From: Pseudomonadota bacterium
GTDB taxonomy: Bacteria; Pseudomonadota; Alphaproteobacteria; Caulobacterales; Caulobacteraceae
Length of the DNA: 29,677 nt
Direction of reading: 5' to 3'
NCBI GenBank assembly: GCA_023424215.1
Contig: JAFAEC010000229.1
Location: 1 to 29,677 of the forward strand
In this document: one piece after another, positions 18,184-25,133 of the stretch
Position numbering within the stretch: the first letter of the stretch is position 1
How the letters are laid out: each line of letters opens with the position of its first letter
Program-made: the position numbers and the translations under genes
Notes under the pieces: generated by a model
What the model was told of the DNA's origin: nothing
The model's input: only the letters and a program-made list of their open reading frames with translations
Databases searched by the model: none

Positions 18184-19612
18184 TCCCGCTCTCCTCGGCG
18201 CGCGGAAGGGTGAAGGCGAAGACCGCGCCGCCTCCCTTATTATCCTCAACCCAGATGCGTCCGCCATGGGCCTCGACGATGGTGCGACAGATCGACAGCC
18301 CGACGCCCATGCCATCGGCCTTGCTGGTGACGAATGGCTGGAACAGGCGGGCGCGGATGTCCGGATGCAGACCGGGGCCGCTGTCGGCGACGCTGATCCG
18401 GACGGCGTCGCGTCCCTCGGGCTCCACGCGGATCTCCAGCTCCCGGCGGGACGCCTCGGTCATGGCGTCGACCGCGTTGCGAATCAGGTTGAGCGCGACC
18501 TGCTGGATCTGGATCCGGTCGACGTCCACGGAGCCGACGTTCCGGGCGAGGCGCAGGTGCACCTGCACGTCGCGATCTCGGACCCCGACGAGGGCAAGGG
18601 CGCTGGCCTCTTCCATCAGCTTGGCCGGATCCTCCAGCGCGTGCTCGGTTTCGCCCCTCGCGACGAATTCCCTGAGTCGCTTGATGATGTCGCCCGCCCT
18701 CAGCGCCTGGTCGCCCGCATGGGACAGGGCGGCGCGCAGCCTCGGCAGGTCGGGCTGCTGCGCTTCCAGCAGGGTCACCGAGCCCTTCATGTAGCTGGCG
18801 ATCGCCGACAGCGGCTGGTTCAGCTCGTGCGCCAGGGAGGAGGCCATCTCGCCCATGGCGGTCAGCCGGGACACATGGACGAGTTCCGACTGCAGTTCCT
18901 GCACGCGCCGCTCCTGGGCCCGCCGCTCCGTCAGGTCGCGCACGAAGCCCGTGAAGAACCGGTCCCGGCCCTGCAGCGCCTCGCCCACGGCCAGCTCCAT
19001 CGGAAAGGTCGAGCCGTCCTTGCGTTGACCGACGACGATCCGCCCGATGCCGATGATCCGCCGCTCGCCGGTCTGCAGGTAACGCTGGATGTAGCCGTCG
19101 TGCTCCGATCGGTAGGGCTCGGGCATCAGCATGTTGACGTTGCGTCCGATGGCCTCCTCGGCGCCCCAGCCGAACAGGCGGACCGCCGCGACGCTGAAGG
19201 ACTGGATGACGCCCCGCGCGTCGATGACGATCATCGCTTCAGGGACGGTCCGGAGGATGGATTCCAGATGGGCCTGGCGGCTCGCCGCCTCGCGGCTGCG
19301 CCGCCAAAGCCGCTCCCCCGCGATGGCGATGGACGGGCCCAGCAGACCGAAGGCGACCGCGTCGATCAGGTTGGCGGTGTTGCCCCACAGCCCCGGTCCG
19401 AGAATTGTCGCGGCGGAGACGAAGCCGAGCGCTGTCGCGGCGAGGCCGGGCCCCCGACCGCCCAGGGCGGCGGCCAGCAGAACCGCCGGAACATAGAGAA
19501 TGAAGAAACTGCGCTCGCCGAAGATCGGGTACAGGCCGAACCGGACTGCGAAGGCGATCATGATGCCGCCGACCGCCGCAGCGTAGCCGTGGCGCCGCGA
19601 CATCGTGCTCAT
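18176..19612 (-). CDS. fixL: Oxygen-sensing haem histidine kinase FixL
   Basis: This 478-residue kinase has an N-terminal membrane region of about four helices (residues 12-98), a PAS domain (about 110-232) and a HisKA/HATPase core with phospho-acceptor His262 (AHELNQP) and DSGPGL. The PAS domain matches Bradyrhizobium FixL closely: YRSEHDGYIQRY contains the proximal haem ligand (His171) and IIGIGRIV contains the Arg (Arg191) that senses bound oxygen. Their 20-residue spacing equals that of His200 and Arg220 in BjFixL. Kinase activity is expected when oxygen leaves the haem. Start options are ATG 19612, ATG 19603 and GTG 19633; none has a strong ribosome site. It lies 98 bp after the fixK stop on the same strand. 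Confidence 0.95.
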   Translation of the reverse strand: MSTMSRRHGYAAAVGGIMIAFAVRFGLYPIFGERSFFILYVPAVLLAAALGGRGPGLAATALGFVSAATILGPGLWGNTANLIDAVAFGLLGPSIAIAGERLWRRSREAASRQAHLESILRTVPEAMIVIDARGVIQSFSVAAVRLFGWGAEEAIGRNVNMLMPEPYRSEHDGYIQRYLQTGERRIIGIGRIVVGQRKDGSTFPMELAVGEALQGRDRFFTGFVRDLTERRAQERRVQELQSELVHVSRLTAMGEMASSLAHELNQPLSAIASYMKGSVTLLEAQQPDLPRLRAALSHAGDQALRAGDIIKRLREFVARGETEHALEDPAKLMEEASALALVGVRDRDVQVHLRLARNVGSVDVDRIQIQQVALNLIRNAVDAMTEASRRELEIRVEPEGRDAVRISVADSGPGLHPDIRARLFQPFVTSKADGMGVGLSICRTIVEAHGGRIWVEDNKGGGAVFAFTLPRAEESGSA

Positions 19613-19710
19613 GATCGCCGTTCTGATCTGCACCGGCCCCTCGCGGTGGGAACCGCCCGTCGGCGATCCGGATCGGACCATATCACGTGTTCCGGCGAGA
19701 GCGACCGGGA

Positions 19711-20352
19711 TCAGGCTGCGGCCAGATCCTCGAGCGCGCCAAGGCGACGGATCCGGTAGCGACGGGCGCCCACGAACTCGACCAGACCGTCGGCCTGGAG
19801 GCGGCCCAGCATGCGCGAGATCGTCTCGATGGTCAGGCCGAGGTAGTCGGCCATGTCCTGCCGGCTCATCGGCAGGGCGACGATCTCGCCGCGGAAGCGT
19901 TCGGCGATGTCGAGCAGGAAGCGGGCGACCTTTTCGCAGGCGGTGGTGCGTCCCAGCAGCAGCATGTGGGACTGGGCGCGCCGGAGCTCCGAGGAGGTGG
20001 CCCGCCAGATCATGCGCTCGAGGCGACCGGGGTCGTAGGCCGCCGAGCCGACCTGGCGCAGGGCGAGCACCTCGCACGGGCCCAGCGCCTCGGCCGAGAA
20101 ACGGTGAACCGCGCCGGTCTCGACCCCGAGAACGTCGCCCGGGTAGTAGAAGTCGCCGATCTGCCGACGGCCGTCGGCGAGCAGGTAGCTGGTGCGCACG
20201 GCGCCGCTGACCAGGAGGTAGATCAATTCGGCATTCTCGTCCTGGGCGTAGATTTCCTCGCCTGCCCGGAAGGTAAGGCGGGCGGCGCCGGCCCAGTCCT
20301 CATAACCGGGAACCATGGCGTTCGGGATGTGGTGCGAGGGAGCGAGGGACAT
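19711..20352 (-). CDS. fixK: Crp/Fnr-family transcription activator FixK
   Basis: This 213-residue regulator has an N-terminal cyclic-nucleotide-binding-like beta-roll (FRAGEEIYAQDENAELIYLLVSGAVR) and a C-terminal helix-turn-helix (residues about 164-187, MSRQDMADYLGLTIETISR). The recognition helix keeps Glu176, Ser179 and Arg180 (E-T-I-S-R), the residues that read TTGAT in FNR/FixK proteins, which agrees with the boxes in this window. There is no N-terminal cysteine cluster, so it does not sense oxygen through Fe-S like FNR; this is the FixK type, dependent on FixLJ. It is adjacent to fixLJ. A FixJ-like motif lies 96 bp upstream. Confidence 0.93.
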   Translation of the reverse strand: MSLAPSHHIPNAMVPGYEDWAGAARLTFRAGEEIYAQDENAELIYLLVSGAVRTSYLLADGRRQIGDFYYPGDVLGVETGAVHRFSAEALGPCEVLALRQVGSAAYDPGRLERMIWRATSSELRRAQSHMLLLGRTTACEKVARFLLDIAERFRGEIVALPMSRQDMADYLGLTIETISRMLGRLQADGLVEFVGARRYRIRRLGALEDLAAA

Positions 20353-20448
20353 GTCCAGGGCCTCCTGAAGTGGATGACCAAGGCTTAGGCGCCCGGACGC
20401 GACCTGTGCATTCGGGAGCGACTCGTAAGGGACCGCCCCTAGGGGATG

Positions 20449-20456
20449 CTACGTAG
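20449..20456. promoter_or_regulatory. Candidate FixJ-binding motif upstream of fixK
   Basis: CTACGTAG matches 7 of 8 positions of the published FixJ motif GTAMGTAG and is a perfect palindrome. It overlaps the stop codon of the nudix gene and lies 96 bp from the fixK start codon. A second partial match, GTAAG, occurs at 20425-20429. The motif is short, so chance occurrence is possible. Confidence 0.35.
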
Positions 20457-20913
20457 GCTGCCGCAGACGGGCGAAGGCCTCCTCAAGGATCGGCCGCTGT
20501 CCCGCGTGGATGCGCACAAGGGCGTCCGCCTCGCCGAACCAGCCGACGGCGTCGACTTCGGGAAACAGCGCCCTCCGCCCCGAGCCGCGCGGCCATTCCA
20601 GCTCGAACAGACCGCTACGGAAGCCGGTCAGGTCGAGGTCGGCCGCCGCCATCCAGCAGTGCACGATCTTGCCGCCGCTTCGCACTGGTCGAAGGACGAT
20701 TTCCGGACGGGGCGGGGACAGGCCGGTCTCCTCGCGGAACTCGCGCAGCGCCGCGGCCTCAAGCGTCTCGCCCGGCTCCGGCAATCCCTTGGGGATCGAC
20801 CAGCCGGCGACGTCGCGGCCGCGCCAGAAGGGCCCGCCGGGGTGCGCCAGCAGAACCTCCGGACCGTCCGAACCGGATCGATGGACAAGCAGGCCCGCGC
20901 TCGCGATCGCCAC
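20449..20913 (-). CDS. NUDIX hydrolase
   Basis: This 154-residue protein has a complete Nudix box G43-x5-E49-x7-R57-E58-x2-E61-E62-x-G64-L65, preceded by GWSIPKG. It is of the Ap4A/ADP-sugar-like 'predicted NTP pyrophosphohydrolase' type (AHPGGPFW, then GWSIPKGL). It hydrolyses a nucleoside diphosphate linked to some group X; the substrate is unknown. The start is GTG 20913, with GGAGG 6 bp upstream; a longer frame begins with a TTG inside FixK box 7 and is rejected. It is divergent from hsp20, and box 7 lies 82 bp upstream. Confidence 0.87.
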   Translation of the reverse strand: MAIASAGLLVHRSGSDGPEVLLAHPGGPFWRGRDVAGWSIPKGLPEPGETLEAAALREFREETGLSPPRPEIVLRPVRSGGKIVHCWMAAADLDLTGFRSGLFELEWPRGSGRRALFPEVDAVGWFGEADALVRIHAGQRPILEEAFARLRQPT

Positions 20914-20995
20914 AGACGCCTCCAGAATACGACAGCAGAACACGGCAGGCGCTGTTCGATCCAGCGGGGAAGGAGCGCCGGTCGGCGCCAGGGGC

Positions 20996-21009
20996 TTGAT
21001 CCCGATCAA
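20996..21009 (+). promoter_or_regulatory. FixK/FNR box 7 (divergent: nudix / hsp20)
   Basis: TTGATCCCGATCAA has two perfect half-sites. It lies 69 bp before the Hsp20 start and 82 bp from the leftward nudix start; hsp20 is the more likely target. Confidence 0.86.
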
Positions 21010-21078
21010 GGCGCCGGAGCGCCAGGCATGGGTTCATGCCGCCACGCCTCTTCGGGCCAAGGTCGAAAGGAACCCGTC

Positions 21079-21540
21079 ATGACCGCCCAGACATCCCCCG
21101 CCGCGTCCTCCGCGCGCGGCGTCGCCCCGTTCTTCGCGCCGCTCCAGCGCGAGTTCGACCGGATGCGCGCCGACTTCGGCGGCTTCGATCTGGCCGAGAT
21201 GTTCGGCCCGACCCCGCGTATGGACCTGCGCGAGTCCGACGACCGCCTCGAGCTGACCGTCGAACTGCCGGGGCTCACCGAGAAGGACGTGAAGGTCGAG
21301 TTCCGCGACGACGTCCTGACCGTCAGCGGCGAGAAAAAGTCGGCGTCGGAGACGGAGGAGAAGGGCGTGCGGATGCTGGAGCGGCGCTACGGCGCGTTCT
21401 CGCGGTCGGTCACCCTTCCCGCCGGCGTGAAGGCCGGGGAGATCAAGGCGACCCTGAAGGACGGGGTCCTGACCGTCGTCGCGCCCTTCGATCCCGCTGC
21501 GGGCGGCAGCAAGGTCGCCATCCCGGTGAAGAGCGCCTGA
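21079..21540 (+). CDS. Hsp20/alpha-crystallin small heat-shock protein
   Basis: This 153-residue small heat-shock protein has an alpha-crystallin domain from MDLRESDDRLELTVELPGL to GVLTVVAPF (about residues 50-145), including the DVKVEFRDDVLTVSGEK strand pair and the typical RRYGAFSRSVTLPAGV. It holds unfolding proteins in a refoldable state without ATP. ATG 21079 has AAAGGA about 7 bp upstream. FixK box 7 lies 69 bp upstream; no sigma-32 promoter or ROSE-type thermometer was recognised in the leader. The Host_attach-like gene follows after 9 bp and is probably co-transcribed. Confidence 0.93.
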   Translation: MTAQTSPAASSARGVAPFFAPLQREFDRMRADFGGFDLAEMFGPTPRMDLRESDDRLELTVELPGLTEKDVKVEFRDDVLTVSGEKKSASETEEKGVRMLERRYGAFSRSVTLPAGVKAGEIKATLKDGVLTVVAPFDPAAGGSKVAIPVKSA

Positions 21541-21549
21541 GGTCGATCG

Positions 21550-21993
21550 ATGGACCTGACAGGATCCAGCCTTCTGGTGGTCGCCGACGGCCGCCGCGCC
21601 CGCTTGTTCGAGGAACGCCGCCGCGGCGGCCCGCTGATCGAGATCACCCCCAGGCTGAGCGACCTGACCGCGCACCGGCCGCAGGCGTCCACCTTCCGGG
21701 GGCGGACGCATGATCGGCTCGGCCCGGCCTCGCATATGCCGGAGCAGATCACGCCGGCCGAACGCCGCGAAGCGGACTTCCCCGACCTGGTCGCCGAGCG
21801 GAGCGCCCGGCTGCTGCGAGGCGGCGGCCACCGCGACCTGGTGCTGATGGCCGCGCCGCGGGCGCTCGGCCGGCTGCGCCACTCGCTGGACCGGGCGGGC
21901 GTGCGGATCGCCCTCGCCGAGGCGCGGGATCGCCTGACCGAAACGCCCGAGGTCCTGCGCGAGCGCCTGCGGGAGCTCAGGCGCACCGCCTGA
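21550..21993 (+). CDS. Host_attach / bacterial eRF1-like family protein
   Basis: This 147-residue protein matches the family annotated as 'host attachment protein' (named from Agrobacterium and related to the bacterial archaeo-eRF1 fold). It starts LLVVADGRRARLFEE, typical of the family, with ADFPDLVAERSARLL and LVLMAAPRALGRLRHSLD in the middle. The family name should not be read as proof of a host role; in low-oxygen gene sets it may act on ribosomes, which is speculation. It is 9 bp downstream of hsp20 and likely in its operon. Confidence 0.8.
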   Translation: MDLTGSSLLVVADGRRARLFEERRRGGPLIEITPRLSDLTAHRPQASTFRGRTHDRLGPASHMPEQITPAERREADFPDLVAERSARLLRGGGHRDLVLMAAPRALGRLRHSLDRAGVRIALAEARDRLTETPEVLRERLRELRRTA

Positions 21994-22002
21994 GGCCGCG
22001 GC

Positions 22003-22016
22003 TTGATCGGGATCAA
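22003..22016 (+). promoter_or_regulatory. FixK/FNR box 8 (before dodecin)
   Basis: TTGATCGGGATCAA has two perfect half-sites. It is followed 23 bp later by a -10-like CATAGT (22040-22045), the class II arrangement. The dodecin ATG lies 70 bp downstream. Confidence 0.87.
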
Positions 22017-22086
22017 GGCTCTTCCCGAGCTCCGCGGATCATAGTCGCCGGCATTGGGGACGCTGATCAACGAGAGGGAGCTGACC

Positions 22087-22296
22087 ATGACCATGCTGAA
22101 AGTGATCGAAGTTCTCGCCGAGTCCGGGGAGAGCTGGGAAGACGCCGCGCAGAACGCCGTGGCGGAGGCGTCGCAGACCTTGCGTCATGTGCGCTCGATC
22201 TATCTGGAGAACCTGCAGGCGACGGTCGAGAACGGCCGCATCTCGCGCTACAGGATCAACGCCAAGATCACGTTCGCCCTCGACAACGGCGACTAG
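22087..22296 (+). CDS. Dodecin (flavin-binding dodecamer)
   Basis: This 69-residue protein has dodecin size and pattern: MLKVIEVLAESGESWEDAAQ at the start, AVAEASQTLRHVRSIYLENLQATVENG, and RYRINAKITFALD. Dodecins form 12-mers that store or buffer riboflavin, FMN or CoA. Several flavin enzymes are encoded nearby (two quinone reductases, PNPOx-like, SQR), so flavin buffering when oxygen falls is a sensible role. ATG 22087 has GGGAG 8 bp upstream. Its stop overlaps the end of the convergent alcohol dehydrogenase gene by 4 bp. Confidence 0.9.
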   Translation: MTMLKVIEVLAESGESWEDAAQNAVAEASQTLRHVRSIYLENLQATVENGRISRYRINAKITFALDNGD

Positions 22297-23297
22297 GCGG
22301 GACTGCCCGCAGGCGGCGGCACAAGCACAGCCGCCCCGGCGAACCGGCCGTGCCGCAAGTCCTCCAGGGCCTCGTTCGCCCGCGCGAGCGGGTACTCCAC
22401 GACGTGCGGCCGCACACCCGCCTGCACGGCCAGCGGGAGGTAGTCGAGGGCGTCCTGGCGCGTGAGGTTGGCGACGGAAGCCAGGACACGTTCGCCCCAC
22501 AGAAGCTCGTACGACATGGCCGGGATGTCGCTCATGTGAATCCCGCCGCAGATCACGGCCCCGCCCTTGCGCACCGCGGCGAGCGCGATCGGAACAAGGT
22601 CCCCGACCGGAGCGAACAGGATCGCCGCGTCGAGCGGCTCCGGGGGCGGAACGTCGGACGGACCCGCCCAGACGCAGCCGAGTTCGCGGGCGAGGGCGGC
22701 GGCCCCTTCGCCGCCGGGGGGGACGAAGGCGAACACCCGCTGCCCCCGCCAGATGGCCAGCTGGGCGAGCAGATGCGCGGCGGCGCCGAAGCCGTAGAGC
22801 CCGAGCGTCTCCACACGTCGATCGGCGCAGGCGGCCCGCCAGGCGCGAAAGCCGATCAGGCCGGCGCAGAGCAGGGGCGCGCACTCTGCATCCGCAAGGC
22901 CGGGAGGGAGAGGGAAGCAATAGGCCGCGTCGACCAGGACCTGGTCCGCATAACCGCCGTCACGGGTCCAGCCGTGAAACTCCGCCCGGTCGCACAGATT
23001 CTCGCGGCCCTCCCGGCAATAGCGACACCGCCCGCAGGTCGAGGCCAGCCACGCGGCGCCGAGGCGATCGCCGGGCCGTATGTCCGACACGCCCGGGCCA
23101 ACCGCCTCCACCACGCCCACGATCTCGTGCCCCGGCACGATGGTCGGCCGGCGGGCGGGGAGGTCGCCGTCCAGCACATGCAGGTCGGTGCGACAGACGC
23201 CGCAGGCGCTCACCCTGAGGCGCACCTGTCCGGCAGTCGGGGCTGGGTCGGGCCGGATCTCCGGCACGAGAAGCCCGCCGGTCTGGCGCAGGGTCAT
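22293..23297 (-). CDS. Zinc-dependent alcohol dehydrogenase (MDR superfamily)
   Basis: This 334-residue medium-chain dehydrogenase has the catalytic-zinc start SACGVCRTDLHVLDGDLP, GHEIVGVVEAVG, and the structural-zinc four-cysteine lobe CGRCRYCREGRENLC. The cofactor region is GLYGFGAAAHLLAQLAIW. It fits the group often called zinc-binding alcohol dehydrogenase AdhP/AdhA-like, with aldehyde or alcohol substrates and NAD(P). The GFGAAAH glycine motif is slightly unusual but typical of this subfamily. ATG 23297 is chosen; FixK box 9 lies 43 bp upstream, shared with the divergent small gene. Fermentative redox balancing under low oxygen is the likely context. Confidence 0.9.
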   Translation of the reverse strand: MTLRQTGGLLVPEIRPDPAPTAGQVRLRVSACGVCRTDLHVLDGDLPARRPTIVPGHEIVGVVEAVGPGVSDIRPGDRLGAAWLASTCGRCRYCREGRENLCDRAEFHGWTRDGGYADQVLVDAAYCFPLPPGLADAECAPLLCAGLIGFRAWRAACADRRVETLGLYGFGAAAHLLAQLAIWRGQRVFAFVPPGGEGAAALARELGCVWAGPSDVPPPEPLDAAILFAPVGDLVPIALAAVRKGGAVICGGIHMSDIPAMSYELLWGERVLASVANLTRQDALDYLPLAVQAGVRPHVVEYPLARANEALEDLRHGRFAGAAVLVPPPAGSPA

Positions 23298-23340
23298 GGT
23301 CCGAATGGGGCGAAAACTGCCAGCAGGGCGAGCGGGCACC

Positions 23341-23354
23341 TTGATGCGGATCAA
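23341..23354 (+). promoter_or_regulatory. FixK/FNR box 9 (divergent: alcohol dehydrogenase / small protein-USP-PRT-ppsA unit)
   Basis: TTGATGCGGATCAA has two perfect half-sites. It lies 43 bp from the leftward dehydrogenase start and 48 bp from the rightward small gene. Confidence 0.86.
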
Positions 23355-23402
23355 GGCGCGCCGCGCGGGTCGCGGCTGAAATCCCTGCACCTGGAGACGA
23401 TC

Positions 23403-23582
23403 ATGTCCCGACGCCCCGTCCGCCCCGAAGTGACCGGCGACAGCGCCCTCGACGCGGCGCTCGCCGCCTCCTTCCCGGCCAGCGATCCGGTGGCCGCGCT
23501 GGAGCCGGCGGCCGAGCGACCTGCCGTCGGTTCGAGGGCGCGGGACCACTTGCTTGAGCGAAACATGGAGCGGAATCCGTGA
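23403..23582 (+). CDS. Small hypothetical protein with an ASFPASDPVA motif
   Basis: This 59-residue protein has no transmembrane segment or known domain. It contains LDAALAASFPASDPVA; a similar SFPASDP stretch occurs in short uncharacterised proteins of alphaproteobacteria. It starts at ATG 23403, 48 bp after FixK box 9, with a GGAGA 6 bp upstream. Its TGA overlaps the GTG start of the following universal stress gene by 4 bp, so it is probably a real translated member of the operon. Function unknown. Confidence 0.65.
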   Translation: MSRRPVRPEVTGDSALDAALAASFPASDPVAALEPAAERPAVGSRARDHLLERNMERNP

Positions 23583-24425
23583 CCTACAGAAGCATCCTCA
23601 CCGTGGTCGACGGGAGTCGCTGGGCCGAGCATCGCGCCCGGGTCGCCGCCGGGCTGGCCGCGCGCTTCGGAGCGCGTCTGACGGGCGCCTTCCCCCGACC
23701 GGCGCCGCCCGTCTCCGCCTGGGACCAGCCACTGGACTGGGGCCTGACCCCCTCAATCCCGCCCGCGCTGTCGCCGGAGGCGGTCGCCGCCCACGAGCGG
23801 CGCAGCGACGCCCAGGCCGAGGACGCGCGCATGGCTTTCGAAGCCGCCGCCGACCAGGCGGGGTGTCGCTCGGACTGGCTGACCGTCCCGGGCGCGAGCG
23901 CGGCGGGAGTCCTCCAGCTGATGCGCCGCACGGACCTCAGCATCCTTTCGACCGGTCGGCTTCCGACCATCGGGGAGACGGGAACCACCGCCGCGGACCT
24001 CGTGCTGGACAGCGGCGGCCCCGCGCTCCTGCTCCCGGACCGCGCCGCCGCGCCGCTTCCCGGGCGACGCGTCCTCGTCGCCTGGAACGGCAGCCGGGAG
24101 GCGGCCCGGGCCCTTCGGGACGTGGCCGTTCCTGACGATCGCCGAGAGCGTGCGGGTCGCCCTGGTTCGATCCGCCGAGGCCGAGGAGCCGGACAGCCTG
24201 CTGCAACGCTACTTCGAGGACCATGGCCGTGAGGTGGAGCTGGTCGCGGTTCGCGAGCCGGACGCGGGCGTCGCGGACGCGCTGCGGGCCGAGGCCGAGG
24301 CGCTCGGGGCCGACCTGATCGTCATGGGTCTGTATGGCCGCTCCCGCCTGCGCGAGACCATTCTGGGCGGCGTCAGTCGCTCGCTCCTCGACAGCGCCGG
24401 CATCCCCATCCTCGCGACCCACTGA
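23579..24425 (+). pseudogene. Universal stress protein gene with a frameshift
   Basis: The first part (GTG 23579, MTYRSILTVVDGSRW onward) reads as a UspA domain and the start of a second (RRVLVAWNGSREAARALRDVA). From about 24128 the homology continues in another frame (FLTIAESVRVALVRSAEAE, ending GLYGRSRLRETILGGVSRSLL and TGA at 24425). The original frame instead runs into unrelated sequence and stops at 24232. The break is at GTGGCCGTTC (24122-24131), where two extra C residues (GTGGCCCCGTTC) would restore the expected ALRDVAPFL. A true 2-bp deletion, a sequencing error in a C run and programmed frameshifting are all possible. A separately started C-terminal half could begin at GTG 24150. 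Confidence 0.85.
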
Positions 24426-24456
24426 GCCGGTCGCGGCGCCTTGGGGCGCGACCGGC
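24426..24456 (+). other. Intercistronic hairpin with a perfect 10-bp stem
   Basis: GCCGGTCGCG (24426-24435) and CGCGACCGGC (24447-24456) are exact complements around an 11-base loop. The hairpin starts at the first base after the USP stop and ends 20 bp before the TTG start of the phosphoribosyltransferase gene. No T-run follows, so it is not a canonical intrinsic terminator; RNA processing, 3'-end protection or attenuation are possible. Confidence 0.7.
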
Positions 24457-24476
24457 CTCCGCCCCGGAGACCGCCC

Positions 24477-25133
24477 TTGAGATTCCCTCCCGACTTCCGA
24501 GACCGCGCCGAAGCCGGCCGCCGTCTGGGCGAGGCCCTGGCCGAGCGAACCGGGACGGACGTGCTGGTCTACGCCATTCCGCGCGGCGGCGTTCCGGTCG
24601 CCCTCGAGGTGGCCCGCGCCCTCGACGCTCCCCTCGACCTGGTGCTGGCGCGCAAGATCGGCGCGCCGGGAAACCCCGAGCTGGCGCTGGCGGCGGTGAT
24701 CGCCGGCGCGCGGCCGCGCACCATCATCAACGAGGAGATCGTCCGTCTCAGCGGCGCCTCGCCGGACTATCTGGAACGGGAGCGGGCCGCCGCCCTGGCC
24801 GAGATCGAGCGGCGGCGGAAGGTCTATCTTGGGGACCGGCGCCCGCTGGATCCCGCCGGCCATACGGTCGTGCTGGTCGACGACGGCCTGGCCACGGGGG
24901 CGACGGCGAGGGCTGCGGCCGCCGGGCTGCGGGCCCAGGGCGCGCGTCGCATCGTCCTCGCCGTCCCCACGGCCCCCCGGACCCTGCTCCATGCCCTGAA
25001 GTCCGAGATGGACGAGGTGGTGTGCCTGCGGGAGTCGGACGATTTCGGATCGGTCGGCGAAGCCTACGCCGATTTCCGTCAGGTCGACGACGAGGAGGTC
25101 GTCGCCGGCCTCGCCGCGGCGCGCGCCTCATGA
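24477..25133 (+). CDS. Phosphoribosyltransferase family protein
   Basis: This 218-residue PRTase-fold protein starts with RFPPDFRDRAEAGRRLGEAL, then VYAIPRGGVPVALEVARALDAPLDLVLARKIGAPGNPELA, and has the PRPP-binding motif VVLVDDGLATGAT at about residues 131-143. This group (with mycobacterial Rv0571c) often lies beside USP and dormancy genes; the base substrate is unknown. The likely start is TTG 24477, with GGAG 7 bp upstream; no ATG or GTG fits the family N-terminus. Its TGA overlaps the ppsA ATG by 4 bp. It lies behind the hairpin, in the unit led by FixK box 9. Confidence 0.85.
   Translation: MRFPPDFRDRAEAGRRLGEALAERTGTDVLVYAIPRGGVPVALEVARALDAPLDLVLARKIGAPGNPELALAAVIAGARPRTIINEEIVRLSGASPDYLERERAAALAEIERRRKVYLGDRRPLDPAGHTVVLVDDGLATGATARAAAAGLRAQGARRIVLAVPTAPRTLLHALKSEMDEVVCLRESDDFGSVGEAYADFRQVDDEEVVAGLAAARAS

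Noticed and set aside
19664..19675. CGATCCGGATCG palindrome upstream of fixL
   Set aside because: A 12-bp palindrome, but it lacks the TTGA half-sites of a FixK box and is likely by chance in GC-rich DNA; no partner site was seen.
19613..20077. Upstream extension of fixL through fixK
   Set aside because: The added residues are an out-of-frame reading of fixK and lack FixL similarity; the membrane region begins right after 19612.
20914..21009. Upstream TTG start for the nudix protein inside FixK box 7
   Set aside because: GTG 20913 has GGAGG 6 bp upstream and begins the Nudix fold; a start within the operator is unlikely.
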